A stretch of DNA of 64,000 nt from NCBI RefSeq assembly GCF_029623955.1, contig NZ_JARSBP010000002.1, forward strand, positions 1,426,001 to 1,490,000. The letters run 5' to 3'. The stretch comes from Mycobacterium sp. 236(2023) (GTDB taxonomy: Bacteria; Actinomycetota; Actinomycetes; Mycobacteriales; Mycobacteriaceae). The notes beneath the pieces are model-generated. The model was not told the DNA's origin, searched no databases, and saw nothing but the letters and a program-made list of their open reading frames with translations. Positions 11,255-19,739 of the stretch are shown here, piece after piece; the stretch's first letter is position 1, and each line of letters starts with the position of its first letter. The position numbers and the translations under genes were made by a program.

Positions 11255-12088
11255 CTACGGTTGCCGGAATCCGTAGTCCAGCAAGCTGATCGCCTGCCCG
11301 TACAGGTCGCCGCTGCCGTACATCTGCACGACGACCAGCCGCCGGTTCCCGCGCTGCGCCGCCCCGACATAGGTCTTGCGGGCCAGGTTGGTGAAGCCGG
11401 TCTTGCCCCCGAGGTCCCCGGGATAGCGGCTGAGAAGCTCGTTCTGGTTGTGCAGCGTCTTGCCGGGGAACGGGGCCGTCGGGGACCGCATGATCTGAGC
11501 GATCAGCGGATATTTCAACGCTGCCCGCATGATGACCGCCAGATCGTGTGGCGTGGTGATCGATTCCCAGCCGGGGCCGTCGAGCCCTGAGGTCGACGAT
11601 GCCTTGGTGCTGCGGGCGCCGACGAGGGCGGCCTTTCGGTTCATGGCGGCGACGGCCACGGGCTGCCCACCCAGCATGTCTCCGAGCATGGTCGCGGCGT
11701 CGTTGCCCGACACCATCAGGATCGCCGCCACCAGCTGCGCGGTGGTGTAGGCCTGGCCGGATTTGAGTCCGACACAGGAACATTCGATCTTGGTGTGGGA
11801 TTCGTTGGCCCTGGCGAAGTTGTCGGGCCGCAGGTGGTCGAGCACCGTCATCGCCAGCAGCACCTTGATCGTGCTCGCGGGCGCGAATTTCCCGTACGGG
11901 TCCTTGCTGGCGAGCACACGGCCGGTGTCCATGTCGGCGACCAGCCACGCCTGGGCCGGTCCGTCCGGAAGTGGTTGTGCGGCAGCGGGTTCAACGGGCT
12001 GGGCGAAAACCGTGGGCGCGACCGACATCGAGGCGGCAGGCAGCAGCGCACTGAGGGCGAGCGCCAGCCCCGCGAGTTGTCTTCGCAC
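11255..12088 (-). CDS. D-alanyl-D-alanine carboxypeptidase (DacB2-like)
   Basis: This 277-residue exported penicillin-binding protein is of the low-molecular-mass peptidase S11 type. It has a signal peptide (about 1-29), the active-site STIK (Ser72-Lys75), SGN (127-129) and KTG (229-231). It trims the terminal D-Ala of peptidoglycan stem peptides. It corresponds by position to M. tuberculosis dacB2 (Rv2911). A paralog lies directly upstream on the same strand. Confidence 0.92.
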   Translation of the reverse strand: MRRQLAGLALALSALLPAASMSVAPTVFAQPVEPAAAQPLPDGPAQAWLVADMDTGRVLASKDPYGKFAPASTIKVLLAMTVLDHLRPDNFARANESHTKIECSCVGLKSGQAYTTAQLVAAILMVSGNDAATMLGDMLGGQPVAVAAMNRKAALVGARSTKASSTSGLDGPGWESITTPHDLAVIMRAALKYPLIAQIMRSPTAPFPGKTLHNQNELLSRYPGDLGGKTGFTNLARKTYVGAAQRGNRRLVVVQMYGSGDLYGQAISLLDYGFRQP

Positions 12089-12157
12089 GATCGGGGACGC
12101 TAATCGCGCCAGGACTCGACAAGCGCGCGATCAGATATCCATCCGGTATCGACGGGT

Positions 12158-13051
12158 TTAGAGCCGGCTGACCCCGGAGTTGGGACCGAGCGCGAACCCC
12201 CAGTCGAGCAGCGCCGCCGCCTGATCCCAGTACGTCGGTCCGCCCTCTTTGACCAGGCCGTACATCAAGGCGACGACCAGATGCCTGCCGCCCCGGGACG
12301 CGCCGGCGACGAACGTCTTGCGGGCAAGGTCGGTGTAGCCGGTCTTGCCACCGAAGGCGCCGGGGTAGCGGTGCAGCAGTTCGTCCTGGTTGAGCAGGAC
12401 GGTGTCGCCGGTCTTGGTCGGGAACACCGCGGTGGGCTGAGCGGTGATCTGCGCGAACACCGGGTTGGCCATCGCGGCCCGGAAGATGACGGCGAGATCG
12501 TGCGGGGTGGACCAGATGTCGATGCCGGGCCCGTCGATCCCCGACGGTGACCCGGCGCTGGTGCCGTGGGCGCCCACCGTCGCGGCCTTGGCGTTCATCT
12601 TCATCACCGCGGCATCGCGGCCGCCGAGCATCGTGGCCAGCGTGTTGGCGGCGTCGTTGCCCGACGCCAGCAACAGGCCTTCAAGGAGCTGGCGGGTCGT
12701 GTAGGTCATACCCGGCGTCACTCCGGCGCAGTTGCACTCGACCGAGGTGTCGGCTTCGTTGGCCACGATCGTCGCGTCCAGCGGCAGCTCGTCGAGGACG
12801 ACCAGCGCGAGCAGGATCTTGATCGTGCTCGCGGGGGCGAAGCGGCTGTTCTCGTCTCGGCCGGCCAGGACCGCCCCGGTGTCCATGTCGGCGAGGATCC
12901 AGGCCTGGGCCGGGCCGTCGGGGATCGGTACCGAGCCGGCGGGCTGGACGATTCCGGAGGGAGGCTGAGCCGAGGCCGTGGGGGCGGTGACTGTAGCGGC
13001 CCCGGAGACCAGGCACAGGGTGGCCGCGAGGCCAGCGAGAAGCCTTGTCAT
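12158..13051 (-). CDS. D-alanyl-D-alanine carboxypeptidase (second DacB2-like copy)
   Basis: This 297-residue secreted S11 carboxypeptidase has a signal peptide ending near ASAQPP, STIK (Ser75-Lys78), SGN (130-132) and KTG (236-238). It matches the preceding protein along its whole length, with the shared segment DGPAQAW, so the two arose by tandem duplication. The ATG at 13051 is chosen because the signal peptide begins there; an upstream in-frame start would add a non-signal extension. It is divergent from the NTF2-like gene. Confidence 0.92.
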   Translation of the reverse strand: MTRLLAGLAATLCLVSGAATVTAPTASAQPPSGIVQPAGSVPIPDGPAQAWILADMDTGAVLAGRDENSRFAPASTIKILLALVVLDELPLDATIVANEADTSVECNCAGVTPGMTYTTRQLLEGLLLASGNDAANTLATMLGGRDAAVMKMNAKAATVGAHGTSAGSPSGIDGPGIDIWSTPHDLAVIFRAAMANPVFAQITAQPTAVFPTKTGDTVLLNQDELLHRYPGAFGGKTGYTDLARKTFVAGASRGGRHLVVALMYGLVKEGGPTYWDQAAALLDWGFALGPNSGVSRL

Positions 13052-13118
13052 GGCGGCTGACTCTATCTTGGGTCCATCCAGGGCCGGTGCGGCCGGCTCA
13101 TCGTGTTCAATCAAGGCC

Positions 13119-13538
13119 ATGTTGAGCATCGAGGAGATCTCGGACCGGCTGGAGATCCAGCAACTGCTGATCGACTACTCCACGGCGATCGACCAGCGCC
13201 GCTTCGACGACCTCGACGCCGTCTTCACCCCCGACGCCTACATCGACTACCACGTGGCCGGTGGGATCGACGGCAGTTTCGGTGAGGTGAAGGCGTGGCT
13301 GAAGGACGTGCTGCCCAACTTCCCCGCGTACTACCACCTGATCGGCAATGCCGATATCCGCGTCTCCGGCGACACGGCCACGTCGCGCGCGATCTGCTTC
13401 AACCCGATGGTGATGGGCGGTGACGCAGGGCAGATCTATTTCGTCGGGATCTGGTACCTCGACGAGTTCGTCCGCACCGACCAGGGGTGGCGGATGAGCA
13501 AGCGTGTCGAGGAGAAGTGCTTCGACAAGCTGGTCTGA
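13119..13538 (+). CDS. NTF2-like (SnoaL-like) protein
   Basis: This 139-residue single-domain protein has the cone-shaped NTF2/SnoaL fold. The N-terminal helix (EISDRLEIQQLLIDY) and the DDLDAVFTPDAYIDY segment are typical of the SnoaL_4 group, which includes dehydratase-like and dioxygenase small-subunit-like proteins. It corresponds by position to M. tuberculosis Rv2910c. A catalytic role cannot be assigned. The start is the ATG at 13119, 67 bp from the divergent carboxypeptidase. Confidence 0.85.
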   Translation: MLSIEEISDRLEIQQLLIDYSTAIDQRRFDDLDAVFTPDAYIDYHVAGGIDGSFGEVKAWLKDVLPNFPAYYHLIGNADIRVSGDTATSRAICFNPMVMGGDAGQIYFVGIWYLDEFVRTDQGWRMSKRVEEKCFDKLV

Positions 13539-13561
13539 GCGATTTTCGCCGACGGCCTCTG

Positions 13562-13575
13562 GTCTGGCACAATGG
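13562..13575 (+). promoter_or_regulatory. Candidate rpsP promoter element shared with rplS
   Basis: The string GTCTGGCACAAT is followed by GG. The same 12 bases occur upstream of rplS at 16798-16809, also about 141 bp before the start codon. CACAAT is a plausible weak -10 element with a TTCGCC-like sequence 17 bp upstream. Promoter function is inferred. Confidence 0.45.
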
Positions 13576-13714
13576 TCGGCTGTCCGGTCCCGGCTTCCTC
13601 GAATTCGATGGATGTGCCGTGAGCTGGTCACACACGTAAGGCAAAACCGGATCGCAGCATCCCGCGGCGATCGCTGAATTGCAGCGTGGCAATCACAGGA
13701 GAAGTAGCTCAATC

Positions 13715-14209
13715 ATGGCTGTCAAGATCAAGCTCACCCGCCTCGGGAAGATCCGCAATCCGCAGTACCGCATCGCGGTCGCCGACTCGCGCACCCGCCG
13801 CGACGGTCGTTCCATCGAGGTCATCGGCCGTTACCACCCCAAGGAAGAGCCGAGCCTCATCGAGATCGACTCGGAGCGCGCCCAGTACTGGCTCGGCGTC
13901 GGCGCCCAGCCGACCGAACCGGTTCTGCAGCTGCTGAAGATCACCGGTGACTGGCAGAAGTTCAAGGGCCTGCCCGGTGCCGAGGGCACGCTGAAGGTCA
14001 AGGAGCCCAAGACCAGCAAGCTGGATCTGTTCAACGCCGCGCTCGCCGAGGCCGACGGCGGTCCGTCGACCGAGGCCACCACCGCCAAGAAGAAGAAGGC
14101 GCCGGCCAAGAAGGACGAGAAAGCCGAAGCCACCGAGGCCCCTGAGGCCACCGAGGCCGAAGCTCCCGCTGAGCCCGCCGCCGAGGCGCCGGCTGAGTCC
14201 GAGAGCTGA
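13715..14209 (+). CDS. rpsP: 30S ribosomal protein S16
   Basis: This is S16 of the small ribosomal subunit, starting with the classic [20 protein letters not shown]. The protein has 164 residues, about twice the bacterial core. After residue 115 it carries a low-complexity Lys/Ala/Glu-rich tail, as usual in mycobacteria and relatives. An AGGAG Shine-Dalgarno at about 13697-13701 precedes the ATG at 13715. It leads the rpsP-KH-rimM-trmD operon. Confidence 0.97.
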   Translation: MAVKIKLTRLGKIRNPQYRIAVADSRTRRDGRSIEVIGRYHPKEEPSLIEIDSERAQYWLGVGAQPTEPVLQLLKITGDWQKFKGLPGAEGTLKVKEPKTSKLDLFNAALAEADGGPSTEATTAKKKKAPAKKDEKAEATEAPEATEAEAPAEPAAEAPAESES

Positions 14210-14217
14210 GTCCGGCT

Positions 14218-14460
14218 GTGAGCTCTGTCGTCGTCGACGCCGTTGAGCATCTGGTTCGCGGAATCGTCGACAATCCCGACGATGTCCGCGTGGACATGGT
14301 GACCAACCGGCGCGGCCGTACTGTCGAGGTTCACGTCCACCCCGAGGACCTGGGCAAGGTCATCGGGCGCGGCGGTCGCACCGCGACCGCGCTGCGCACA
14401 CTGGTGGCGGGCATCGGCGGTCGCGGAATCCGCGTCGACGTGGTGGACACCGACCAGTAA
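14218..14460 (+). CDS. khpA: KH-domain RNA-binding protein KhpA
   Basis: This 80-residue protein consists of one KH domain with the GxxG loop in KVIGRGGRTA. KhpA proteins bind RNA, often as a heterodimer with KhpB, and are regularly encoded between rpsP and rimM. The start is GTG at 14218, 8 bp after the rpsP stop. It corresponds to M. tuberculosis Rv2908c. Confidence 0.92.
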   Translation: MSSVVVDAVEHLVRGIVDNPDDVRVDMVTNRRGRTVEVHVHPEDLGKVIGRGGRTATALRTLVAGIGGRGIRVDVVDTDQ

Positions 14461-14481
14461 CGACGCGAAGGGCCCTGCCTG

Positions 14482-15003
14482 ATGGATCTGGTTGTGGGGC
14501 GCGTCGTCAAAGCGCACGGCATCACCGGTGAATTGGCCGTCGACATCCGTACCGACGACCCGGACGAGCGTTTCGCGCCCGGAGTCGTGCTGCGCGGGCG
14601 GCCCTCGCGCGGCGGAACCGAGCGTGATTACGTCATCGAATCCGTTCGCGCGCATGGTGATCGGCTGCTGGTCCGGCTCGAGGGTGTCGCGGACCGGAAT
14701 TCGGCTGACGCGCTGCGCGGCACGCTGTTCCTCGTCGACTCCGAAGGTCTTCCCCCGATCGAGGACCCCGACGAGTTCTACGATCACCAACTCGAAGGCA
14801 TGACGGTGACGACCACCGCCGGGGTAGAGGTGGGCACGGTCGCGGAGGTGTTGCACACGGCCGCAGGTGAACTGTTGGCCGTGCGCGGCGCCGACGGAGC
14901 CGAGGTACTGGTGCCGTTCGTGTCGGCCATCGTCGTGTCGGTGTCGTTGCAGGATCGGGCCATCGCGATCGATCCGCCCGAGGGTCTACTCGATTTGGAG
15001 TGA
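14482..15003 (+). CDS. rimM: Ribosome maturation factor RimM
   Basis: This 173-residue 30S maturation factor binds S19 and helps fold the 16S rRNA 3' domain. It has the N-terminal RimM beta-barrel ([17 protein letters not shown]) and the C-terminal PRC-barrel ([12 protein letters not shown]). It lies in the conserved rpsP-KH-rimM-trmD order and its stop overlaps or abuts the trmD start. Confidence 0.96.
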   Translation: MDLVVGRVVKAHGITGELAVDIRTDDPDERFAPGVVLRGRPSRGGTERDYVIESVRAHGDRLLVRLEGVADRNSADALRGTLFLVDSEGLPPIEDPDEFYDHQLEGMTVTTTAGVEVGTVAEVLHTAAGELLAVRGADGAEVLVPFVSAIVVSVSLQDRAIAIDPPEGLLDLE

Positions 15004-15005
15004 CC

Positions 15006-15692
15006 GTGCGCATTGACGTGGTGACGATCTTCCCCGCCTTCCTCGACGCTCTGCGGCAGGCGTTGCCGGGCAAGGCAATCGACGCCGGGATCGTCGAACT
15101 CGCCGTGCATGATCTGCGCGACTGGACGCACGACGTGCACCGCTCCGTGGACGACTCCCCATACGGTGGCGGCCCGGGCATGGTGATGAAAGCTCCCGTA
15201 TGGGGCCCGGCGCTCGACGAGATCTGTTCCCCGGAAACGCTTCTCGTTGTGCCGTCGCCTGCGGGCCGGCTGTTCACCCAATCCGTCGCGCAACGGTGGT
15301 CGGAGGAGCGGCATCTGGTGTTCGCCTGTGGTCGTTACGAAGGCATCGATCAGCGGGTGGTCGAGGATGCCGCGACGCGGATGCGGGTGGAGGAGATCTC
15401 CATCGGCGACTACGTGCTACCTGGCGGTGAATCAGCCGCAGTGGTGATGATCGAGGCCGTCGTCCGGCTGCTGCCCGACGTCCTCGGCAATCCCGCGTCG
15501 CACCAGGATGATTCGCACTCCGAACTCGTGGGCGGCCTGCTCGAAGGCCCCAGCTACACGCGGCCGGCGAGCTGGCGCGGACTCGACGTACCCGACGTGC
15601 TGCTCTCCGGGGACCACGCGCGGATCGCCGCGTGGCGGCGCGAGCAGGGGTTGGAGCGCACGCGTGAGCGCCGTCCCGATCTGCTCGACTAG
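15006..15692 (+). CDS. trmD: tRNA (guanine-37-N1)-methyltransferase TrmD
   Basis: This SPOUT-class enzyme methylates G37 of tRNAs to prevent frameshifting. It has [14 protein letters not shown] near residue 50, the knot segments [14 protein letters not shown] and [11 protein letters not shown], and the C-terminal [14 protein letters not shown] at 15006 gives the family start [12 protein letters not shown]; an alternative GTG at 15000 overlaps the rimM stop. The length from 15006 is 228 residues, normal for the family. The stop overlaps the convergent lipoprotein gene by 4 bp. Confidence 0.96.
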   Translation: MRIDVVTIFPAFLDALRQALPGKAIDAGIVELAVHDLRDWTHDVHRSVDDSPYGGGPGMVMKAPVWGPALDEICSPETLLVVPSPAGRLFTQSVAQRWSEERHLVFACGRYEGIDQRVVEDAATRMRVEEISIGDYVLPGGESAAVVMIEAVVRLLPDVLGNPASHQDDSHSELVGGLLEGPSYTRPASWRGLDVPDVLLSGDHARIAAWRREQGLERTRERRPDLLD

Positions 15693-16615
15693 ATCTTGCC
15701 GGCCGGGAACATCGTCTTCACGGCGTCGGTGATCGTCTGGCGGGCGGCGTCGTCGCCGGTGGCCTGCATCGACCCGATCACCATCACGTAGCGCCGGTTG
15801 GGGCCGACGACGCCGGTGGACAGGTGCATCCAGTCGGCGCCGACGCAACACATCCAGCCCTGCTTGACGGCGACCCGCTCGGCGAACAGTCCCTCGGGGA
15901 TGCCGAACCGCTGCGGGTAGATGCCGCCGGGCACCATGCCGTCGGGAGCCGTCGGTGTCGAGGCGGCGAGATCGGACAGGATGATGTTGACCTGCTCGGA
16001 CGGCAGGCCACCCGCGCCCGAGAGCAGCATGTCGTAGTAGCGCACCAGGTCGGCGGCGGTGCTGATGGTGTTGAACCACCGCCCGTTGGACGGCCGGCTG
16101 GTGGACTGCAGCCCGTAGCGTTTGACGATCCGGTCGACGATCACGCTGCCGCCGCTACGGTTCCAGAACACTTCGGCCGCGCTGTCGTCGGACGAGCGCA
16201 GCATGACGTCGAGTGACTTGCGGTCTTCGGGGGTGAGTGTGGTGCGGCCCTGGGCGACCTGCAGGAGGAGATCGTCGGCGATGAACAGCTTCACCACCGA
16301 GGCGATCGCGATCGGCATGCCGTTGCCGTTGGTCACCAGCTGACCGGTCTTGCGGTCGAGCACCGCGGCGGTGATGTCGGCACCAGCGGCGGCCGCCTGG
16401 CTGGTCGCCTCCCGTTCGCGGGCGGCGAGCCCGTAGAACGTCGGCGCGGGCGTGGCGGGGCGCACTTCGGGCAGTGGGGCCATCGCTTCCGAGGGGGCAA
16501 CCACGGTCAGGTCCGGGCCCGACGCGACCGGCGACGCGCTGTGTCCGGTCGCCGTGCACGCGACGAGCAGCGACAGCCCGGCGGTGGTGGTGAACAGCCT
16601 CAGCGGCCGTCGCAT
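15689..16615 (-). CDS. lppW: LppW-like lipoprotein with class A beta-lactamase fold
   Basis: This 308-residue putative lipoprotein has a signal sequence ending in the lipobox LLVAC (Cys20). The mature part has a serine beta-lactamase-like domain with an SxxK motif SVVK (Ser106-Lys109), so it belongs to the serine hydrolase group and not to S11. Its place between trmD and rplS matches M. tuberculosis lppW (Rv2905). A true beta-lactamase or D,D-peptidase activity is not established from the sequence. Confidence 0.85.
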   Translation of the reverse strand: MRRPLRLFTTTAGLSLLVACTATGHSASPVASGPDLTVVAPSEAMAPLPEVRPATPAPTFYGLAAREREATSQAAAAGADITAAVLDRKTGQLVTNGNGMPIAIASVVKLFIADDLLLQVAQGRTTLTPEDRKSLDVMLRSSDDSAAEVFWNRSGGSVIVDRIVKRYGLQSTSRPSNGRWFNTISTAADLVRYYDMLLSGAGGLPSEQVNIILSDLAASTPTAPDGMVPGGIYPQRFGIPEGLFAERVAVKQGWMCCVGADWMHLSTGVVGPNRRYVMVIGSMQATGDDAARQTITDAVKTMFPAGKI

Positions 16616-16949
16616 CGCTCAATCCTCCAGAATGTGTGGGCCGACGCTGCTTTCCTGAAACGCTGTTCCCCCGAATCCGGACAACGCTGAATACTTGCCC
16701 GGTGAAGCAAGCGTAACCGCTGTGTACCCGTCGCGCGGTCTGGCGACGTGGGCCCCCGTGCGGTGGCCACGCACCGGATTTCAGGGATGAGGCCTGCGTC
16801 TGGCACAATTGGGCAGTTGTCTGTGCACGGCCGGGAGCATTTCCGGTCCGAGTCGCACGACTCGCCCAAGACGTCCGATTTACCCATCGGCTCTGCGCGC
16901 GTCATCCTGACGCCGGCAAGGAGCCGCGAACAACAAGGAAGTGGCACCG
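16616..16949. other. Gene-free intergenic region with rplS leader
   Basis: No supported gene lies in these 334 bp between the divergent lppW and rplS. The right part holds a candidate rplS promoter at 16798-16809 and would give an rplS leader of roughly 130 nt. An AAGGAAG Shine-Dalgarno lies at about 16935-16941. I saw no strong hairpin that would define an RNA gene. Confidence 0.6.
16798..16811 (+). promoter_or_regulatory. Candidate rplS promoter element shared with rpsP
   Basis: GTCTGGCACAAT repeats the element at 13562-13573 exactly. The distance to the start codon (141 bp) is almost the same as at rpsP (142 bp). Coordinated transcription of two ribosomal protein genes is an inference. 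Confidence 0.45.
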
Positions 16950-17291
16950 ATGAACACGCTGGATTTCGTCGACCAGACGTCGTTGCGTGACGATGTCCCG
17001 GCTTTCGGCCCCGGCGACACCGTCAATGTCCACGTCAAGGTCATCGAGGGCTCGAAGGAACGCATCCAGGTCTTCAAGGGCGTCGTGATCCGTCGCCAGG
17101 GTGGCGGCGTGCGAGAGACCTTCACGGTGCGCAAGGAGAGCTACGGCGTGGGTGTCGAGCGCACTTTCCCGGTGCATTCGCCCAACATCGACCACATCGA
17201 CATCGTCACCCGCGGTGATGTGCGCCGGGCGAAGCTGTACTACCTGCGTGAGCTGCGTGGCAAGAAGGCCAAGATCAAGGAGAAGCGCTGA
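16950..17291 (+). CDS. rplS: 50S ribosomal protein L19
   Basis: This 113-residue L19 sits at the 30S-50S interface. The core [20 protein letters not shown] and the basic C-terminus [14 protein letters not shown] are diagnostic. The ATG at 16950 is preceded by AAGGAAG; an in-frame upstream GTG is less likely. LepB follows after 48 bp. Confidence 0.97.
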   Translation: MNTLDFVDQTSLRDDVPAFGPGDTVNVHVKVIEGSKERIQVFKGVVIRRQGGGVRETFTVRKESYGVGVERTFPVHSPNIDHIDIVTRGDVRRAKLYYLRELRGKKAKIKEKR

Positions 17292-17339
17292 CCCCTACGG
17301 GTCGCGCCTGGACCGACGTGCGCTGGCTAGTCTGATCAC

Positions 17340-18179
17340 GTGACGTCGTCCTCTGGGCCTTCTGGCCACCCTGACCCGTCCGGAGATTCGTCAGCCGAGC
17401 GCACGCTCGAAGACGACGCTGCCGCCGAATCCGGCGAGAAGCCCGACAAGAAGAAGCGCGGTGCTCTCAAAGAGTTCGCGATTCTGATCAGCATCGCTCT
17501 CGTCCTGTATTACGTGATGCTGACGTTCATCGCCCGGCCGTACCTGATTCCGTCGGAGTCGATGGAACCCACGTTGCACGGCTGCAACGGATGCGTCGGC
17601 GATCGCATCATGGTCGACAAGCTGTCCTACCGGTTTGGGTCGCCCGAGCCCGGCGATGTCATCGTCTTCAAGGGGCCCCCGAATTGGAGCGTCGGCTACA
17701 AGTCGATCCGTTCGGACAACACCGCGGTGCGCTGGGTGCAGAACGCGCTGTCGGTGGTGGGGTTCGTCCCGCCTGACGAGAACGACCTGGTGAAGCGCAT
17801 CATCGCCACCGGCGGGCAGACGGTCCAGTGCCGCGTCGACACCGGGCTCACGGTCGACGGGAAGAAGCTCGACGAGCCCTACCTCGATCCGGACACGATG
17901 ATGGCCGATCCTGCTGTTTATCCCTGCCTGGGTAACGAGTTCGGCCCCGTCACGGTCCCCGAGAACCGGCTCTGGGTGATGGGCGACAACAGGACCCATT
18001 CGGCCGACTCCCGCACCCACTGCACCAACGAGCCCGCCGATGTGCAGAAGGGTTTGATCTGCACCGGTGACCCGACGGCCGGAACGATCCCGGTGGAGAA
18101 TGTCATCGGCAAGGCACAGTTCATCGCCTGGCCGCCGGGACGCTGGGGCGGCGTGAACTCGGTCAACCCCCAGTCGTAA
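17340..18179 (+). CDS. lepB: Signal peptidase I
   Basis: This 279-residue membrane-bound S26 peptidase cleaves Sec and Tat signal peptides outside the membrane. A charged cytoplasmic N-terminus (1-44) is followed by one transmembrane helix (about 45-64). The catalytic Ser74 lies in PSESMEPTL and the general base Lys152 in VKRIIATGGQ, and the GDNRTHSADS box lies near the C-terminus. The catalytic domain has several Cys residues (for example GCNGCVG and THCTNE), as in other actinobacteria. The start is GTG at 17340. Confidence 0.96.
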   Translation: MTSSSGPSGHPDPSGDSSAERTLEDDAAAESGEKPDKKKRGALKEFAILISIALVLYYVMLTFIARPYLIPSESMEPTLHGCNGCVGDRIMVDKLSYRFGSPEPGDVIVFKGPPNWSVGYKSIRSDNTAVRWVQNALSVVGFVPPDENDLVKRIIATGGQTVQCRVDTGLTVDGKKLDEPYLDPDTMMADPAVYPCLGNEFGPVTVPENRLWVMGDNRTHSADSRTHCTNEPADVQKGLICTGDPTAGTIPVENVIGKAQFIAWPPGRWGGVNSVNPQS

Positions 18180-18190
18180 CGGGCGGGTCG

Positions 18191-18198
18191 AAAGGAGG
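18191..18198 (+). promoter_or_regulatory. Shine-Dalgarno of rnhB supporting a TTG start
   Basis: AAAGGAGG lies 9 bp upstream of the TTG at 18208 and is a near-perfect anti-16S match. It decides the rare start codon of rnhB. Confidence 0.7.
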
Positions 18199-18207
18199 CA
18201 CTGACAC

Positions 18208-18945
18208 TTGCCGGCTGTTTGGCCCCCGAGGGCCGTCATCCGCAAATCGTCGGGCCTGCGCACGCTGGAATCAGCCCTGTACCGGGCGGGTCTGGGCCCC
18301 GTCGCCGGCGTCGACGAGGTCGGACGCGGCGCATGCGCGGGTCCGCTGGTGGTGGCCGCGTGTGTGCTGGGACCGAACCGGCTGGAAAGCCTGTCCGCCC
18401 TCGATGATTCGAAGAAGCTGAACGAAGCCGAACGGGAACGGCTGTTCCCGCTGATCCGGCGCTACGCGTTGGCCTACCACGTGGTGTTCATCCCGTCGGT
18501 GGAGGTCGACCGCCGCGGCGTGCACGTCGCCAACATCGAGGGCATGCGTCGCGCGATCGCGGGGTTGCCGATGCGGCCCGGCTATGTGTTGTCGGACGGC
18601 TTCCGGGTACCCGGCCTGCCGACGCCGTCGCTGCCGGTGGTGGGTGGCGATGCTGCTGCGGCCTGCATCGCGGCGGCCAGTGTGCTGGCCAAGGTGAGCC
18701 GTGATCGGCTTATGGTCGCGATGGAGAAGGAGCACCCCGGCTATGGTTTCGCCGACCACAAGGGCTACAGCACGCGGGCGCACATTGCGGCGTTGAGTCG
18801 GCTGGGTCCGTCCAGTCAGCACCGGTATTCGTTCATCAACGTGCGGCGTCTGACTCTGAACGGGGAACCCGGGGAGCGTGGAGAACTTGAGTGCGGGAAA
18901 ATGCCTGTGGATTCTTATCTACATGAAGGACAGTTGAGCCGATGA
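18208..18945 (+). CDS. rnhB: Ribonuclease HII
   Basis: This 245-residue enzyme removes ribonucleotides and the RNA of RNA-DNA hybrids. The catalytic Asp36-Glu37 lie in [14 protein letters not shown], with further acidic ligands in LDDSKK and VLSDGF. The TTG at 18208 is supported by the strong AAAGGAGG. The last 30 or so residues after FINVRR are variable, as in mycobacterial RnhB. The stop overlaps the next ATG by 4 bp. Confidence 0.95.
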   Translation: MPAVWPPRAVIRKSSGLRTLESALYRAGLGPVAGVDEVGRGACAGPLVVAACVLGPNRLESLSALDDSKKLNEAERERLFPLIRRYALAYHVVFIPSVEVDRRGVHVANIEGMRRAIAGLPMRPGYVLSDGFRVPGLPTPSLPVVGGDAAAACIAAASVLAKVSRDRLMVAMEKEHPGYGFADHKGYSTRAHIAALSRLGPSSQHRYSFINVRRLTLNGEPGERGELECGKMPVDSYLHEGQLSR

Positions 18946-19247
18946 GTGCCGAAGATCTCGAGAAGTACGAAACCGAGATGGAGCTCTCGCTCTACCGCGA
19001 GTACAAGGACATCGTCGGGCAGTTCAGTTACGTCGTCGAGACGGAGCGGCGGTTCTACCTGGCCAACAGTGTCGAGATGGTGCCCCGCAACGCGGACGGC
19101 GAGGTCTACTTCGAGTTGCGCCTCGGCGACGCGTGGGTGTGGGACATGTACCGGCCGGCTCGCTTCGTCAAGCAGGTCCGGGTGATCACGTTCAAAGACG
19201 TCAACATCGAAGAGGTCGAGAAGCCCGAGCTGCGTCTGCCCGAATAG
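18942..19247 (+). CDS. DUF2469 domain-containing protein
   Basis: This 101-residue acidic protein is strongly conserved in actinobacteria (M. tuberculosis Rv2901c) and of unknown function. It begins [20 protein letters not shown] and is translationally coupled to rnhB through an ATGA overlap. It marks the right end of the block syntenic with M. tuberculosis. The genes beyond it differ from the fdhF region expected there. Confidence 0.93.
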   Translation: MSAEDLEKYETEMELSLYREYKDIVGQFSYVVETERRFYLANSVEMVPRNADGEVYFELRLGDAWVWDMYRPARFVKQVRVITFKDVNIEEVEKPELRLPE

Positions 19248-19250
19248 TGT

Positions 19251-19739
19251 TCAGGGGTTCCTGGTCACCAGCAGGGGCATCCGGATCGTCAGCCACTCGT
19301 TGATGCCGCAGGCTCCGCTGGGGCCGACGGTCTCGTCCCAGCCGATCAATTCGTCGTGCCGGTCGGCGTTGTCCAGTCGTCGCGCCCAGAACGTGAACGT
19401 CTGCGTGCCGGGGGCGGCCGTCCCGTCGGGACACGGTTCCCAATTGTCGACGATGTGGGTGGCGCGCCACCGCTGGCTCGCATAGACGAGGTCGGCGGTC
19501 CAGCCCTGGTCGCTGCTCAATGTTCCGGTGCAGTCCTGGAATGTGGTGCACGACGACGAGATCGTCCAGGTGGCCGTGACGGTGGCATGGGGGGAGAAGC
19601 CCTCGTTTTTCTTGGCCCAACCGCCGTCCGATACCGCGGTGAACGTCCCGTTGAGCGCAACGTCGTTCGGGTCGGCAGATGCCGCTGGGCAGGCGCCGAT
19701 CAGCACCACCGTCATCACGCCGGCGAGGACGGCTTTCAT
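19251..19739 (-). CDS. Small secreted protein of the mce operon
   Basis: This 162-residue exported protein has a signal peptide (about 1-22, ending ASADP) and at least six Cys in the mature part (SSSCTTFQDCTG, WEPCPDG, SGACGIN), which suggests disulfides. Small secreted proteins of this kind often close mycobacterial mce operons. Its ATG overlaps the mceF-type stop, so it is the last gene of the operon. No enzymatic motif is visible. Confidence 0.8.
   Translation of the reverse strand: MKAVLAGVMTVVLIGACPAASADPNDVALNGTFTAVSDGGWAKKNEGFSPHATVTATWTISSSCTTFQDCTGTLSSDQGWTADLVYASQRWRATHIVDNWEPCPDGTAAPGTQTFTFWARRLDNADRHDELIGWDETVGPSGACGINEWLTIRMPLLVTRNP

Noticed and set aside
13562..13575. TGGCAC as a sigma-54 promoter (also at 16801)
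   Set aside because: The paired GC element is not at the required spacing, and mycobacteria lack sigma-54.
14090..14205. Short repeats in the rpsP 3' end as a possible repeat array
   Set aside because: They are codon-level low complexity of the Lys/Ala/Glu tail, not spaced direct repeats. No CRISPR array was seen in the window.
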